Shown here piece by piece: positions 11,801 through 25,309 of a stretch of 64,000 nucleotides of DNA. A model generated the notes under the pieces. The model was not told the DNA's origin. It searched no databases and saw only the letters and a program-made list of their open reading frames with translations. The position numbers and the translations under genes are program-made. Origin of the DNA: Styela clava (Eukaryota > Chordata > Ascidiacea > Stolidobranchia > Styelidae); the NCBI RefSeq assembly GCF_964204865.1, contig NC_135251.1, positions 16,616,001 through 16,680,000 on the forward strand, given 5' to 3'. The first letter of the stretch is position 1; each line of letters opens with the position of its first letter.

Positions 11801-12871
11801 TATTAAAACCTCTCTCTCTGAACAATAAAGATATCGCAACATATTCACGAGTCTATCCAGGTTTTTCAGTTCAACAAAGAAACTTTTACATCAAAATGAT
11901 CCACACGCATAGATTGGAACATTTAATGTTTTGTGGAAATGGCATAAAAGAAAAAGTCTAGCCAGGCTTACCATTTCGTATATATATATGAAACCAAAAC
12001 CGGGTCGGTGCGTATTCGACAAATCTTGGTTCGATTCGTAGGCTTAGTGATACTGGTACATGACTGGAAACGTGCACTTTCTTTTTGACATTTTGAATAA
12101 CCTAACGTTAGTAAAGCTAACGCGAGATGTTAAAATGATATATCAAATATACAACAATTATGACAAAACAATATAGTAAGTAGTCTCTCTGCCTCACTCG
12201 TGGAACTAGGGGAGATAAATTGACTGGTTCCATTGCCATAAAAATATTCGTATTGATAGTTAACAAAAAAAAAAACATTCATGACTGCCACACTATATAT
12301 ATGACCGGAACATTTAAGTCTACTGGGCGGGACGACGGGGCAGCTTGTTGAAATCGAGACTTACCCAGCTAAATCGGGACGTATGATGAACCTCTTCGGG
12401 GGTAATAGATGTTCAACGAAACATTATGCGGAGCACAGATTAAATTATTGCGCAGTCGGGTTAGCGTTGTAATCTGGAATTTAAATCGATAATATAAGTT
12501 CCGATCATTCCCAATCTTGAAAGAATATTCATTGGAAGTAGCCCAACAGTCAAACTGTCTGAAATAACTGCGATATTTAAAAAGTAATTGTCGTAAATAG
12601 CTAAATCGCGCGTAACTCAGAATTCTAAATTATATTACTGTATACCTTTGAGCCGAATTGGTTATTTTTGATGCGGAATTACTTCCTTTTAGTAGCTTGT
12701 CCAATAGTACTGGTAGAATTTAGTTTCGATGTATATTTCTAAGATAGTAGGCATAGATTTATTAAAACTTTGGTAATTCCGTTGTATTGATTACTTGGCA
12801 TAACACTTTTTGAATATTACCAGATTTTTTTTATTTCATTGGGATTGTAGTTAATACAAAGGCTGCAGAAA

Positions 12872-14282
12872 ATGAAGATCACACCTGTTGTGCTCCTTTA
12901 TTGCTGCATAATAGCAAGTAAGTTGTATGTCATATTATCTATTGAATTTCAGTTGGAACAAATCAAACCTTTTTTATTTGTTGTTTTGTTACTTTTTATG
13001 AAATGCAATATGGATAAAACATTTTAGATGCTCTACAGTTTGAAGAATTTGACTACAAGAAAGATTTTGATATAAATCTCGAGAAAGAATATCTTCGAAA
13101 ATTTCTGGATGAAATAAATATTGAAGCGGAGATTGACACCGATTTTGCCGACGACGCAGACTTTGAACCAGACCTTTCTGAAGCCATATTCGAGGATGAT
13201 TTTGAGCATGATTATGAAAAAAAACTGACGGTTTGTACAACATAATAAATAGCCACAAAAACAGAACCCCCAATTCATGACTATATTTTCCGAAAATACC
13301 ACTTTGTGAAATTTTCTGTGACATAGAAGTGCTCCAAATTCTACGCAGAATTTCACGAAATTATGCGATTATTTGTCTGTTAGCCTTACTAAGCGGGAAA
13401 GCATAGAGTACATTTTAAAGTTTTCCTTTATTTCAAGCTTTGATTTTTAAAATAATAAGAAATACAATATATCTGAATTTAAAATTGTATTTTTTAATCA
13501 CATTGGTCACACGTTTTTTTAGAAACGAAATATTGATTTTTGTGACGAGTTTAAGTTATGTGAGAAAGAGGGACATGGGTTCAAAACTGGATGTGCTGGG
13601 TTTAAGAAGAAATATGTGAACAGAAGAAATTCATTCCCCAATGTCTATAGTAAGTTTAAGTTAAACATTGTTTGCAGGTTTTTGAAAATTATTAAAATTA
13701 ACGAAATCCAATTTTTGTTTGCGACCACAATGATCGATGAAAAGTAAGAAGCGCGCTTCAGATATATTTATATATCGTTGAACAGTACAGTTATATCCAA
13801 ATGAGATATAATTAGGTCCACTGGACGAGGCAAATTGCGAACGGTCGGACCGAACACTATTATAGTAACATAAGTTTAATAAACGGCAATAGTTAAACTT
13901 CAGCCCAATGAGATTATTTGTATATCCTCTATGTGTTTGTAATCATTCAAGTCTAAAACCAGAAATATTCCTTTTCTTCCATAAATACCATCCAGTTATA
14001 ATCAGTTCTCCTTGCTTTTGTTTTTGCTTCTTATCCGTCTTTTTTTCGTACTTGTTTTATTCAAATTTCAATTACCTTTCTACGTGCTAACGATGAGAAA
14101 TATCTGAAAATCAAAACCAATACATGAAATTTATGGATGCTATTTATCGGTTATTAATTATTGTCGACGCTGTCACTGATGTATACCAGAGGTTTAAAAT
14201 TTACAACTTTTTTGTACAGAGAAAAGAGCTGGGAGGTGGTGCGTCAATTGTCAAGAGAAATGCAAGGGGGAAAGAATCTTAA
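12872..14282 (+). CDS. Unrecognised secreted acidic/cysteine protein, copy 1 (four exons)
   Basis: Exons by splice consensus and reading phase: 12872-12917, 13028-13230, 13523-13649, 14098-14282 (561 nt, 186 residues). Exon 1 is a signal peptide (MKITPVVLLYCCIIA). Exon 2 (residues ~16-83) is strongly acidic with many Asp/Glu-Phe repeats. Exon 3 (84-125) has three cysteines spaced CX5CX10C followed by a Lys/Arg-rich stretch. Exon 4 is a helical, amphipathic tail with a conserved VKR near its end. A KR pair sits right at the exon 2/3 boundary in this copy only, a possible prohormone-type cleavage point. Donors are GTAAGT, GTTTGT and GTAAGT; phases are 1, 0 and 1. The layout resembles a secreted peptide precursor (signal, acidic pro-region, cysteine region), but I do not recognise the family. 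The exon 4 start is the least certain part. Confidence 0.65.
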
Positions 14283-15075
14283 AAATAATAGGTTAATTAC
14301 TGATTGAAACAAATTTGGTAAAGAATTTACGTCAATGTTAGTAACTGGAAGAGAAAGAGAAAATAAAAATAGATTCGAACTATGTTTTTTTTTTAAGTTT
14401 TAATTTTCACTCAAAAACTGATCTGTAAAACTGTGTGCTCGATTAAAATAAAAAAAATCCCATCTTATTCCATTGTTTTTTAAATTGCGTATATTGTATA
14501 TCGAGAAGTGGAACTATAATACCTTTCATAAGTCAGTAATTAGCCATTTTTGGTCATTTGATCTACAAAGTCATTCATGTTTATTCAATTGATAATATTC
14601 TTTTTAGCAGTATGCTCCTAAATTAAGAATATTCGGAAGAACCGTTTAATGTCCCCAAAGGTCATTTCCTTGAATTTAATCATCTTTTGAAACTGTAGAA
14701 GAAGTAACGAAAGCCATGGTATTCCCACACTCAAAATATTACCTCTTCACAATGTATGAGTTGTTGCTGAACTTTCGTATCTTATAAAAAGTTTACGATT
14801 TAACATGTTAATATATAAACAAGAATAAATTTGTGATCATAGTAAGATTTGAAATGAATGCATTGATTGATTATATCTGCGCTAGGTGTGAGCTATACAG
14901 ATGTAATCTGTGGTCAAACGACAAAACCAGAAGTGAGAAAGTATTTTGAGAGCAATGGCTGGCAAACAATTTGTTCTACCGGGCAAAATATAAACTTTTC
15001 AGACAGCGTGAGGACCGTATTTATTTCCGACACCAAACAAATTACGGCGCGATCACTAACTCCCATTACTGGCAG
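14283..15075. other. 3' flank of gene copy 1, shared with other units
   Basis: No gene seen. Holds blocks common to units 2 and 3, such as CGATTTAACATGTTAATATA (~14797) and AAAACCAGAAGTGAGAAA (~14923), the latter also present in unit 0. The 89-codon open frame here is not preserved in the other units. Confidence 0.5.
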
Positions 15076-15522
15076 TAGGCTTGTCCATGGTAAACGTCCC
15101 ATGGGATGGGATGGGACACATTTATATTTCCCATAGGACACGTGAGACACGAAAACCGTTTGATTTTCGGGAAAAAGATGGTAAAACATTTCGTTATGGA
15201 TTTCGCGTTCATATATGTTTGAGCATAGCTCTCTTGTTAGTTATAAAGAGCAAAATATATTCAGCATTAACAATATACCTCGTGAACACATGTATAATAG
15301 TTATGAATATAAACTTAACAAACTCCGAAAATTTTGTTGTTTCGCATTCGTATGTCTCTTCGTAAATGTAGTCCTATTTAGTAGACGCTAAACCTAAATT
15401 TACCAATTTTTATTGAATTTTATTCCAATGGGAATGACATGAGATGGGATGGGGCAGACATAAGTACTACGGGATGGGATGGGAATGGCACAGAAAAATA
15501 ATATGTCCCATGGACAAGCCTG
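15076..15522. mobile_element. Short hAT-type non-autonomous element (447 bp)
   Basis: Ends are inverted repeats: (T)AGGCTTGTCCATGG at the left, CCATGGACAAGCCTG at the right. Flanked by the 8-bp target duplication ACTGGCAG (15068-15075 and 15523-15530). The interior carries several GGGATGGGATGGGA-like blocks in both orientations. No transposase is encoded. Confidence 0.88.
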
Positions 15523-15879
15523 ACTGGCAGTGTTTTAAATATTATTACACAAGACTTTATTTTTATCTACATAGCATCAATGGGAAGGATTGTATTGTTT
15601 TTGCTTCTGTCTGATTCACAAAGCGTTAAATTGAACTGGTAACTTTGTTGAAGCTGACGATATCTGCAGTACGTCTTTCAAATGACGATCTGACAAGCAA
15701 GTACCGCATGCATCCCTGCTTTCATCAAGTGTGAAGGGAAAATAATTAGAATCAGCACCTTTGTTTTAAGTTGCAATTTAAGATTTTCTGTAAATGGTTT
15801 CATTCGTTCGCGGGCCGCGTTTGCAACAAAATACTTTTCGTACGTACCCTCCGGTATCAATTGTAAAACGTGCTCGGAG

Positions 15880-16675
15880 CAGGGTTGCCAGATCCCAGTG
15901 AGGACAAAGCCAAATCAAGACAGAAATAAGGCAGAAAAAACAATTATAACAAGTACAAAACCTCATGATTTGAAACTCCCAGCACATAGTGGATTTGCAC
16001 AGTTCGCACTATGCTGATTTAGAGACATCAGTTGATTTGGGGAGCCACACCAAATGCTTAATATCACTAAAATTTGTAGTTTTGGTTGCTATCATGACGA
16101 TTTTCATTTCAGCACGATCAAGGGTTTACAACTAAGAAGGAATATTGAATAGCAGAATTAGAATGTATATCCGACATAATATAGTTAAGCTGACATCTAC
16201 ATAAAAAATTCAAAACCATCAAAAAGCCAAAAAAATAACACTGTAACAAGCGAAACTATAAAAACGAAGTCTGCCTGAACATATGTCTGGGCGGCTGCAA
16301 AAACTGCAAATGTTATTTCATTCTAAGCGATTCGATAGTCTTGCTGCACACTAACACAAATGTATTTCTGTAACGTTTCGTCGGACCAAGGTCAGCCTTC
16401 CTCAGACATACATAATACAACCCAATCGATAGCACATGTTATGTCATTGTTGGCTTATTTTTATTTGATTGGTTGTGGTTAACAGAAAATCTGAATGTTG
16501 AGTAGCTGAGCTGCGCACTAAATACCGGTATTGTATTTTAAATGATTTTAATAATAAACAGTAGAATGGACATAAAAAAAAAGAAAAAGCCAAACGGAAA
16601 TTCTGACGCCAAACGTGTTTCAAAAACACCAAAATCGTGAAATTTGGCGTTTAAAAAGCCTATATGGCAATCCTG
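15880..16675. mobile_element. hAT-type non-autonomous element (796 bp)
   Basis: Termini CAGGGTTGCCAGAT and ATATGGCAATCCTG are inverted. Flanks GCTCGGAG (15872-15879) and ACTAGGAG (16676-16683) match at six of eight bases, and the flanking sequence joins as the uninterrupted equivalent near 4110 in unit 0. No coding capacity is seen. Confidence 0.75.
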
Positions 16676-17419
16676 ACTAGGAGTTTCGCGTAGCGTCACA
16701 AACGGCCGTCACGCTTGACGAATTGAAACCGTGTTGCCATGAAAAATAAAAATGTAGCGGAATTTTTGATGAAATATCAGATCTCGTAGGTTTCATAGAA
16801 ATTTAGGAATAAATTAAAGCAATATAGCCTTCTAGCGAACATACAATCTTTAATCACAGAAAATTGCAAAGCAATTGATCCAGCAGTTAATGAGAAAAGC
16901 AATCCTTTTCACAATAGTAAGTAGAATTAAAGAATTACTAGCAAGGAGATCAACAACAACAAAATAACACAACGATGCATAGGTCAATTCGTATCTAATA
17001 ATAACAAGAGAGCGATTATCAAATATATACATGAGAACAAAATGGTCTGGGTATGCAATCTGTCAGTGGCCTTCCGGTTCCGTATCGCATCTGAGCAGCA
17101 TATTTGAACTTTTGCGAAAGCGGAACCGCACAAAAAAACGAATTCAATAGAGGCTCCGAAAATGTTTGAAAAATAAGAAATAATGATATTTTAGCGAAAT
17201 ATACAATAATACAATCCTAAACCTCTGAAATTTCAAAGCAATTGATCGGGCCAAATATACGTAGATGCAATGATATTGGAACCTCCTCCTGAAGCTATTC
17301 GACCATTTGATATCTATTGATGGTAGTCACTGTATAGCAAGGGTGTATAGTTAACGAGAACACACTTTTGTATCTGATACAGCCAGGGTCAAGTTAGAGT
17401 TGCACTCAAAAGCTTTCAT

Positions 17420-19025
17420 GATTTAGAGGGAAAATGTACAATCGGTACCTTATATATATATATATATATACTGTTCTGATAATAAACCCATTTTGCAGAA
17501 ATTTTTTCCCAAGCAGGAAGTCGGTGCTGATAATGGGCTATGGAAATTGTTTTATACACGATTTCAAGTTCCGCTACCGGCTTCAGCTTTTGGCGCCTCT
17601 GCCATATGTTACTCGTCATTGTGTCTACGAAAAGTACCAAAATATTACGTCAAAATTTTGTGGAAGTTTATATCACAACTGACAAACGAATAAATTCTAA
17701 TAACAGGCAGGAAGTCGGTGCTGATAATGGGTTATTGAATGTGATTTACTAAACGATTTCAACTTCCACTGCCTGCTTCAGCTTTTGGCGCCCCTGCCAT
17801 GCTCACCATTGTGTCTGGGAAAAGTACCAAAAAACAGAATGTCAAGATAAAAAAAAAAACTCTCTCTCTGAACAATAAAGATATCACTCACCATTGTGTC
17901 TGGAAAAAGTACCAAAAAACAAAATGTCAAAAATTTAGAGGGAAAATGTACAATCGGTACCTTATATTATATATATGATAATAAACCCATTTTGCAGAAT
18001 TTTTTTCTCAGCAAAATTTCCTTTGCTCAAACCAACGTTTTCCAATCGTGGGGGAATTCCGCAACATGGAGGAATTTTGTCGTTCTTGGGAAAGGGTTTT
18101 TGTATTTGCTGTAGTAGTACCTATATTTTACATTTCTTTAATTGCTATAATACTTTTTTGAGCACACATTATAAACTACCAAAAATCCAGTTTTTTCAGT
18201 TCAACATGAAAACTTTTACATCAAAATGATTCGAACGCATAGATTGGAGCAGTTGATGATTTGAGGAATTGACATTAAAGAAAAACTTCATCCAGGCTTA
18301 ACATATATATATATATATATGAAACAAAAAACCAGGACAATCCGACTTGGACAAATCTTGGTTCAATTCGGAGGCTTAGTAGTATTTAACTCATTGGAAA
18401 ACGTCCACTTTCTTTTTGGCATTTCGAATAATTTGACCACAGTACAGCTAACGTTAGATATTAAATCGACGTATTAAGTAGTTGATAAAAAAATGCGAAT
18501 TTTTCATAACAACAACAAGAAATATCAACAAGAACAACAAAATGATCCATATGTAAATTGCGTGTCCAAAATGAACTGCACTATTACACAAATCTGCATG
18601 TTTCGTCACGATAACAACTTTGCAAACAATGAATTTGAAAATTTCTCGCGGAAACTTGTCACAACTGTCAAACGAATAAATTCTAATAACAAGCAGGAAG
18701 TCGGTGCTGATAATGGGTTATGGAAATTGTTTCATACACGATTTCAAGTTCCGCTGCCGGCTTCAGCTTTTCGCGCCTCTGCCATATGTTACTCATCATT
18801 GTGTCTACGAAAAGTACCAAAAACATAACGTCAAAATATTGTGGAAGCTCATATCACAACAGACAAACGAATAAATTCTAATAACAGCCAGGAAGTCGGT
18901 GCTGATAATGGGTTATTGAATGTGATTTACTAAACCATTTCAACTTCAACTGCCTGCTTCAGCTTTTGGCGCCCCTGCCATGCTCACCATTGTGTCTGGG
19001 AAAAATACCAAAAAACAGAATGTCG
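17420..19025 (+). repeat. Two clusters of ~180-bp sub-repeats and a ~515-bp local duplication
   Basis: Sub-repeat copies start near 17510 and 17695 and again near 18690 and 18885. Two copies of the TACAATCGGTACCTTATAT block (17437 and 17951) bracket the first cluster, so the first cluster appears to be a local duplicate inserted into the unit. Confidence 0.7.
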
Positions 19026-19948
19026 AAATAAAAAAAACTTTCTTTCTGAACAATAAAGATATCGCTACATATTCACGGGTCAATCCCTGTCTTTTAGTTC
19101 AACAAAGATACTTTTAGATCATGATGATCCGCACGAATATACTAAAACAGGTAATGTTTTAAGGAAATGACATTAAAGAAAAAGTACCAGGCCATATATA
19201 TATATATATGAAACAAAAAACGGGACAGTGCGTATCAAACAAATCTTGGTTCGATTCGTAGGCTTAGTGATACTAGAACATCACTGGAAACGTGCACTTT
19301 CTTTTCGGCATTTTGAATAAGTTAACGACAGTAAAGCTAACGTTAGATGTTAAATTGATGTATCAAACATACAACGAGTATGGAATCAGAGAGATAAATG
19401 GACTGGTGTCCTTGCCATAAAAGTATTTGTATTGATATTAAACAACAACAAAAACATTTATGACTTCCATACTGTGGGGCCATAGGTCCACCGGGTGTGA
19501 CGGCGGGACAGCTCGGGTCAGAGTTGTAACCTGGAATATAAATCAAAAATATGAGTTCGGACCATTCCTAATCTTGAAAAATTATTCATTGGAAGTAGCC
19601 CAACAATCAAAATATCTGAAATAACTGCCTTATTTGAAAAATATTTGTTGTAATATCTTGCTCAATCCCACGTAACTCTGAATTCTGAACTATATTACTG
19701 GACTTATAACTTTAGGCCGAATTCGTTATTTTTGATGCGGATGTAGCTCTTTTTGGTAGCTTATCAAATAGCACTGGTAGAGTTTAGTTTCGATATATAT
19801 TTCTATGCTAGTGGTGATTGATTTATTCAAACTTTGGTAAGTCCGTTGTATTGATTACTTCGCATTACACTTTTTAAATGTTTACAGTTATTTTTCTATT
19901 TCACCAGGTTACTAGGTAATACAAAAGTTGCAGAAAATAAATTACAAA

Positions 19949-21723
19949 ATGAAGATCACACCTGTTGTTCTCCTTTGTTGCTGCATAATAGCAAGTAAGT
20001 TGTTTGTCATATTTTCTATTGAATATCAATTGAAACAAATCGAACTTTTTTAACGTTAATTGTTGTTTTGTTACCTTTTTTAATGAAATGCAACATGAAT
20101 AAAACATTTCAGAAGCTCTACAGTTTGAAGAATTTGACTACAAGAAAGATTTTGATAAAAATCTCGAAAAAGAATATCTTCCAAATTTTCTGGATGAAAA
20201 AAGTATTGAAGCGGAGATTGACACCCAATTCGACGACGATGAAGACTTTGAACCAGACCTTGAAAGAAATTTTGAAGCAATATTCGAGGATGCTTTTGAG
20301 CATGATTATGAAAAAGATTTGACGGTTTGTACAACATGATAAATAGCCACCAAGACAGCACTCACAATACATGCCCTTATTTTTCGAAAATATCAATTCG
20401 CTGTTGCATAGAAGTGCCCTAAATTCTACGCAGAGTTTCATGGAATTATGCAGTAATTTGTCTGATAGCCTTACTAAGCGTGATAAGGGTACATTTTAAA
20501 TGGTCAATGGTCGCCTTTTTTCGTGATCAATTTTTATACTTAGCTTTGACTGGGCTTTCTTGCACTTTTGCATCCAAATTTATTTTGCTTTCCAATATTT
20601 GAAAAAGCAAGTCTACACCAAAACTCCACAAAACAGAACGTTTGGTAGCGACCACGATAGCAGATTTAAATAAAATGGAGAGTGTGCTTTTCCGACTTTT
20701 CCTGTCTCGTTTTCTTTTATTTCAAACATAGTTTTTCAAAATAATAATGAATATAATATATCTGAATTTAAAATTGTATTTTTTAATCACATTGGTCACA
20801 CGTTTTTTTAGGAACAGAATCTTGCTTTTTGTCGCGAGTTCAAGTTATGTAAGAGAGACGGGGATGGGTTCAAAATTGGATGTGCTGGGTTTAAGAATAA
20901 TTATAAGCACAGAAGAACATCATTCCGTGGTGTCTGGAGTAAGTTTGAGTACAAATTTCAATTAAACATCGTCTTTAGGTTATTGAGAATTATTGAAATT
21001 AGCGAGATCCAATTTTCGCTTGCAACCACATTAATCGATGAAAAGTAAGTAGTGTGCTTTAGATATATCGTTGAAAAGTACAGGTATATCCAAATGATAT
21101 AATTAGGTCTACTGGACGAGCCAAATTGCGAACGGTCAGATTGAATACTATTATAGTAACACAAGTTTAATAAATGGCAACAGTTCAGCCCAATAACATT
21201 GTCTGTATATCCTCTATGTGTTTGTACTCATTCAAGTCCATAACCGGAAAGATTCCTTTTCTTGAATAAATAGCATCCAGCTATAATCAGTTTCTCGCTG
21301 TCTTGATTGCAATGAAGGTGCTAAACGCCTCATAATAAATTAACTCAGATTAAAACAACTATTTCGTCACTTTTCGAAATATTGAACAAATTGAAATTTA
21401 ATCCAATCCCAGGCTCTTTTAATCAACTCAATCGCAAATGCTAATATTTCGTATTGCTTCTCATTCTTTTTTATTTTTATTTGTTTCATTCAAAGATCCA
21501 ATACGTTTCTACGTCCCAACGACGAGAAATATCTGAAAATCAAAACCAATGCGTGAAATTTATAGATGCTATTTATCGGTTATTAATTATTTTCGACGCG
21601 GTGGTCCCTGATGTATACCAGAGGTTTAAAATTTACAACCTTTTTGAACAGAGAATAGAGCTGGAACGTTTTGCGTCAATTGTCAAGAGAAATGCGGAGG
21701 AACAAGAGGCTCAAGTAAATTAG
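19949..21723 (+). CDS. Unrecognised secreted acidic/cysteine protein, copy 2 (four exons)
   Basis: Exons 19949-19994, 20113-20324, 20812-20938, 21527-21723 (582 nt, 193 residues), with the same splice phases (1, 0, 1) as copy 1. The signal peptide is almost identical (MKITPVVLLCCCIIA). By my count 27 of the 71 exon-2 residues (16-86) are Asp or Glu. Exon 3 (87-128) keeps CX5CX10C but differs from copy 1 at many other positions, including its first residues (EQNLAF). Exon 4 adds a fourth cysteine (QNQCVKF), which is Tyr in copy 1, then IDAIYRLLII and a conserved SIVKRNAEEQ-type end. This is the most intact copy. An upstream AG (21494-21495) would give a short tail instead, so the exon 4 acceptor needs transcript evidence. 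Confidence 0.7.
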
Positions 21724-24040
21724 GTTAATTACTGATTGAAACAAATTTGGTAACGAATTTACGTCAATGTTTGTAACCGGAAGAGGAAGAGAAAATAAGA
21801 ATGGATTTAAATTATGTTTTTTTTTCAAGTTTTCATTTCCATCCTAAAACTGATCAGTGAAACTGTGTGCTCGAATTAAATAAAATACTTTCTTCCCATA
21901 TTAAAAATAACTCACGCTGAATTAATTTACCAGCAACGTGTAATCGAGATTCTGCTTATTCGCCAACAATATATGTTTCAAAACATTATTTGAATAACTA
22001 GAAGTATTTTCACTACTCTTGCGTGTTTGAAAACTTTAGAAAGGGGATTATTGACTATTTATCACATCTTATTCCATTTTTTTTTAATTGCGTATATTGT
22101 ATATCGACAGGTGGAACTATAATAAGTCAGTAATTAGTAAATTTTTGTTAATGATTATTTACTTATTCAAACTTCTGAATAACGCATTCATTTAATCTAC
22201 AAAGGCATTGATGTTTATTCAACTTCTCTTTTTAGCAGTAAGCTAATAGACTTAAATTAAGGTAATTTAGAAGAACCGTTGTAATGGCCCCAAAAGTCAT
22301 TCCATCCAATTTAATCATCTTTTGAAGCAGTAGAAGAAGTAGCAAATGCGATGGTATTCCAATACTAAAAATATTAACTCTTCACAATCTATAAGTTTTC
22401 TGCTGAACTCATAAAAAGTTTACGATTTAACATGTTAATATATAAACAAGAATAAATTTGTGTTCATAGTAAGATTTGAAATGAATGCATCGATTGATTA
22501 TATCTGCTCTAGGTGGGAGATATACTGACGTAATCTGTTGTCTAACGGCAAACCAGAAGTGAGAAAAATTTTCTAGAGCAATGGTTGGCAAACATTATGT
22601 ACTACGTGCCAAATATAAAAGTTCCAGATAGAGTGCAGGCCGAATCCATTTCTGCCACCAAACAATCAATGCATTGAAGTTCAAATTCTGGCGCAATCGC
22701 AACTCCTACTACCATATTAAATGCATGCCGCAATAAAACCTGTATGTGGCCGTGTTTCATTTATTATTACATACAAGACTTGGTGTTTTTGTCAAATCTG
22801 AGGGGGAAATAATTGAAATCAGTACCTTTGTTTTTGAGTTATAATTTAAGATTTTCAGTAAATGGTTTCATTCGTTCGCGGGCCGCATTTGCAAGAAAGT
22901 ACTTTTCGAATCTGATTCTATTTAATATAACATCATAACCCTTAGATTTGAAAGAACTGTAGCATAAAGTGGGATTAAATAACAAAAATAAACTTGAAGA
23001 ATGAGTGAAATTAGTAGAAGAAAACATTAAATTGATGCTTCAACTACATAGTATATTAGAGAATATTATTATTGCTATATATATATATAGAGTTACACTC
23101 AGTTATATTTATTTATTACATTAATTTATGTTCGCAAACAATACCGGATGTATAGTGATGTTTTTTTTTTAAATTCATCTAAATGATAAACGTCAGTGAA
23201 ATATGCGTTAGTACCGCTTGCGCCGTGATTTTAAAGAAAGCAAATTATAACGAGGGAAGCATCGCAGACTTATGTTTTAATGAGAAATATTGTTGTTATA
23301 AAGACAATATATAACTTAAGTAATTTAAAGACATGTTCATATAATAACATATTGTAGAACTTCTTAACATTTTGAATAGTCTAAAAAAAATTTAACGAAA
23401 CCATGGGTTCTGAGGCCGTGACCCGTATGAAATACAAGAGAGCTACGCACAAATATATGGACACGTTAGACCAGAGCGAATCAGTCCTTACCGGTACCTT
23501 TGACGCTACCGGTACCCTCAAAAAAGTTCTGAATTTCCAGTAGCAAGAATTTTGCAGAATCAAAACGTACGACACTGACTAAAATCCGTGTTCCCATGGA
23601 TAAAAAATAATACAGCAAAATTTTAGACGAAATATCAAATTTCATAGAATTCACGCAAAATTTTGAAATAAATAAAAGTAATAGCCTTCTAGCGAAAAAA
23701 TTAATCTTTAACCACTGAAAATTTCAAAGCAATTGGTCCAGTATTCAAAGAGAAAAGCGACTTTTTAAAAACGTGTCAAAGAACAAGAACAACAACAACA
23801 ACATAATATTGAAACGATCGTTATGTCCACTACGTGTCCAATAACAACCCCCGGAGTGTTACGACTTGGGAACGCTTTTTCTCAAATTACTTCGAATCGA
23901 TTCGAATTGATGTTGATTCGAATCGCTTCGATTCGAAATTCCGAAACTTACATCCCTAGTCGTAAACAGACGTCACGCTTGACGAATTGAAACCGTGTTC
24001 CCATGAAAAATGAAAATTTAGCGAAATTTTGGATGGAATA
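21724..24040. other. 3' flank of gene copy 2 and unit-2 tail
   Basis: No gene found. Holds the shared downstream blocks (CGATTTAACATGTTAATATA at ~22422, GATAGAGTGCAGGCCGAATC at ~22627), then AT-rich sequence with a short TA repeat near 23076-23090. Confidence 0.5.
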
Positions 24041-25309
24041 TAAGATCTCGTAGGATTCATAGAAAGTTTAGGAATAAATTAAAGCAATAGCAAAAAATAC
24101 AATCTTTAGTCACTAAAAATAGCAAAGCAATTGGTCCAGTAGTTGATGAGAAAAACAATTTTTTTTCACAAGAAGAAGAAAAAATATGAACAAAGAGATC
24201 AACGACAACAAAATAACACAACGATCCAAGGTCAATTCGTATCCAATAATAACGAAAAAGCGATGATCAAATATATGGGCACGAAATGGTCTGTGTACGC
24301 ATCTGTCACAGTGGCTTACCGGCATCGTATCAAATCTTAGCAGCAGATTTGAACTTATGCGAAAGCCGAACCGCACAAAAAAAAGAATTTAAAAGAGGCC
24401 CCAAAAATGTTTCAAAAAAAAATAATAATGATTTTTCAGCGATACAATTATACAATCTTAAACCGCTGAAAATTTCAAAACAATTGGTCGGGTGCAAATA
24501 TACATAGGTGCAATGATATTGGAACCTCATTCTTCGATCATTTAATATCTACTGACGGTAGTCACTGTATCGGAAGGGTGTATAGTTAACGAGAACACAC
24601 GGTTGTACCGGATACAGCCAGGGTCAAGTTACAGTTGCACCCAAAAGAATTTTTGGTACAATCGGTACCTTTTATATACTGTATTCTGATAATAAACCCA
24701 CTTTGCACAAAATTTGTTCCAGCAAAATTTCCTCTGCTCAAAGCAACGTTTTGCAATCGGGGAGAAATTCGTAAACAGGGAGGAATTTTGACGTTCTTGG
24801 AGAGTGTTTTTGTTTTTGCTGTAGTAGTACCTATATTTTTCATTTCTTTAATATTGCTATAATACTTATTGAATCACACATTATAAACTGCTAATAATCC
24901 AGGTTTTTCAGTGCAACAACGAAATTTTTACACCAAAATGATTCGCCCGCATAGCTTGGAACAGTTGATGTTTTGAGGAAATGACATTAAAGTAAAAGTT
25001 CATCCAGGCTTACCATATATATAAAAACAAACAAAAAACGGGACAGTCCGTATTGAACAAATCTTGGTTTGATTCTGAGGCTTAGTAATATTCAACTCAT
25101 TGGAAAACTTCCATTTTTTGGGGGGCATTTTGAATAATTTGACGACAGTACAGCTAACGTTAGATGCTAAATTGATTCATTAAGTAGGTAATAAGAAAAA
25201 AGATTTTTTCATATCAATGGGAAGAATTACCAACAAGAACAACATTTACAAAACGATCTATATGTAAATTTCGTGTCTAAGAAGCACTGCACTATTACAC
25301 AAATTTGCA

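Larger units (their letters stand above)
4306..16790 (+). repeat. Segmental duplication unit 1 (with LTR element and gene copy 1)
   Basis: Begins with the block near 4329 (AACAACAACAAAATAAC followed by CAACGATCCA) that recurs at ~16961 and ~24204. It then runs through GTATAGTTAACGAGAACACA (~4751), the ~180-bp sub-repeats, gene copy 1 and the TTTCATTCGTTCGCGGGCCG block (~15799). The unit is enlarged by a 5.8-kb retrotransposon and two hAT-type insertions. Without them it is shorter than unit 2, partly because intron 2 and the 3' flank of the gene carry deletions and because unit 2 has an internal duplication. The exact junctions are not resolved by eye. Confidence 0.7.
16791..24040 (+). repeat. 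Segmental duplication unit 2 (with gene copy 2)
   Basis: Repeats the landmarks of unit 1 in order, starting near 16800 and including GTATAGTTAACGAGAACACA (~17347), gene copy 2 and the TTTCATTCGTTCGCGGGCCG block (~22866). It contains an extra internal duplication: the block TTTAGAGGGAAAATGTACAA occurs at ~17422 and again at ~17935, with a sub-repeat pair between them. The stretch 22910-23950 has no counterpart that I can see in unit 1, and includes repeated TTCGAATCG motifs at 23890-23940. Confidence 0.7.

Noticed and set aside
12025..12055. GGTTCGATTCGTAGG resembles a tRNA B box, followed by an A-box-like TAGGCTTAGTG; repeated in several units
   Set aside because: The order is reversed for a tRNA gene and no cloverleaf can be folded around it. 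It is simply part of the duplicated unit.
12989..13356. Open frames of 107-111 codons on the minus strand opposite exon 2 of the secreted protein, also at 20080-20441 and 26864-27143
   Set aside because: They are the complement of the acidic GAA/GAT-rich exon, which lacks minus-strand stops by composition. The plus-strand exons have matching splice phases and a signal peptide.
15081..15365. 94-codon open frame
   Set aside because: It starts within the terminal repeat of a hAT-type element and shows no protein motif.
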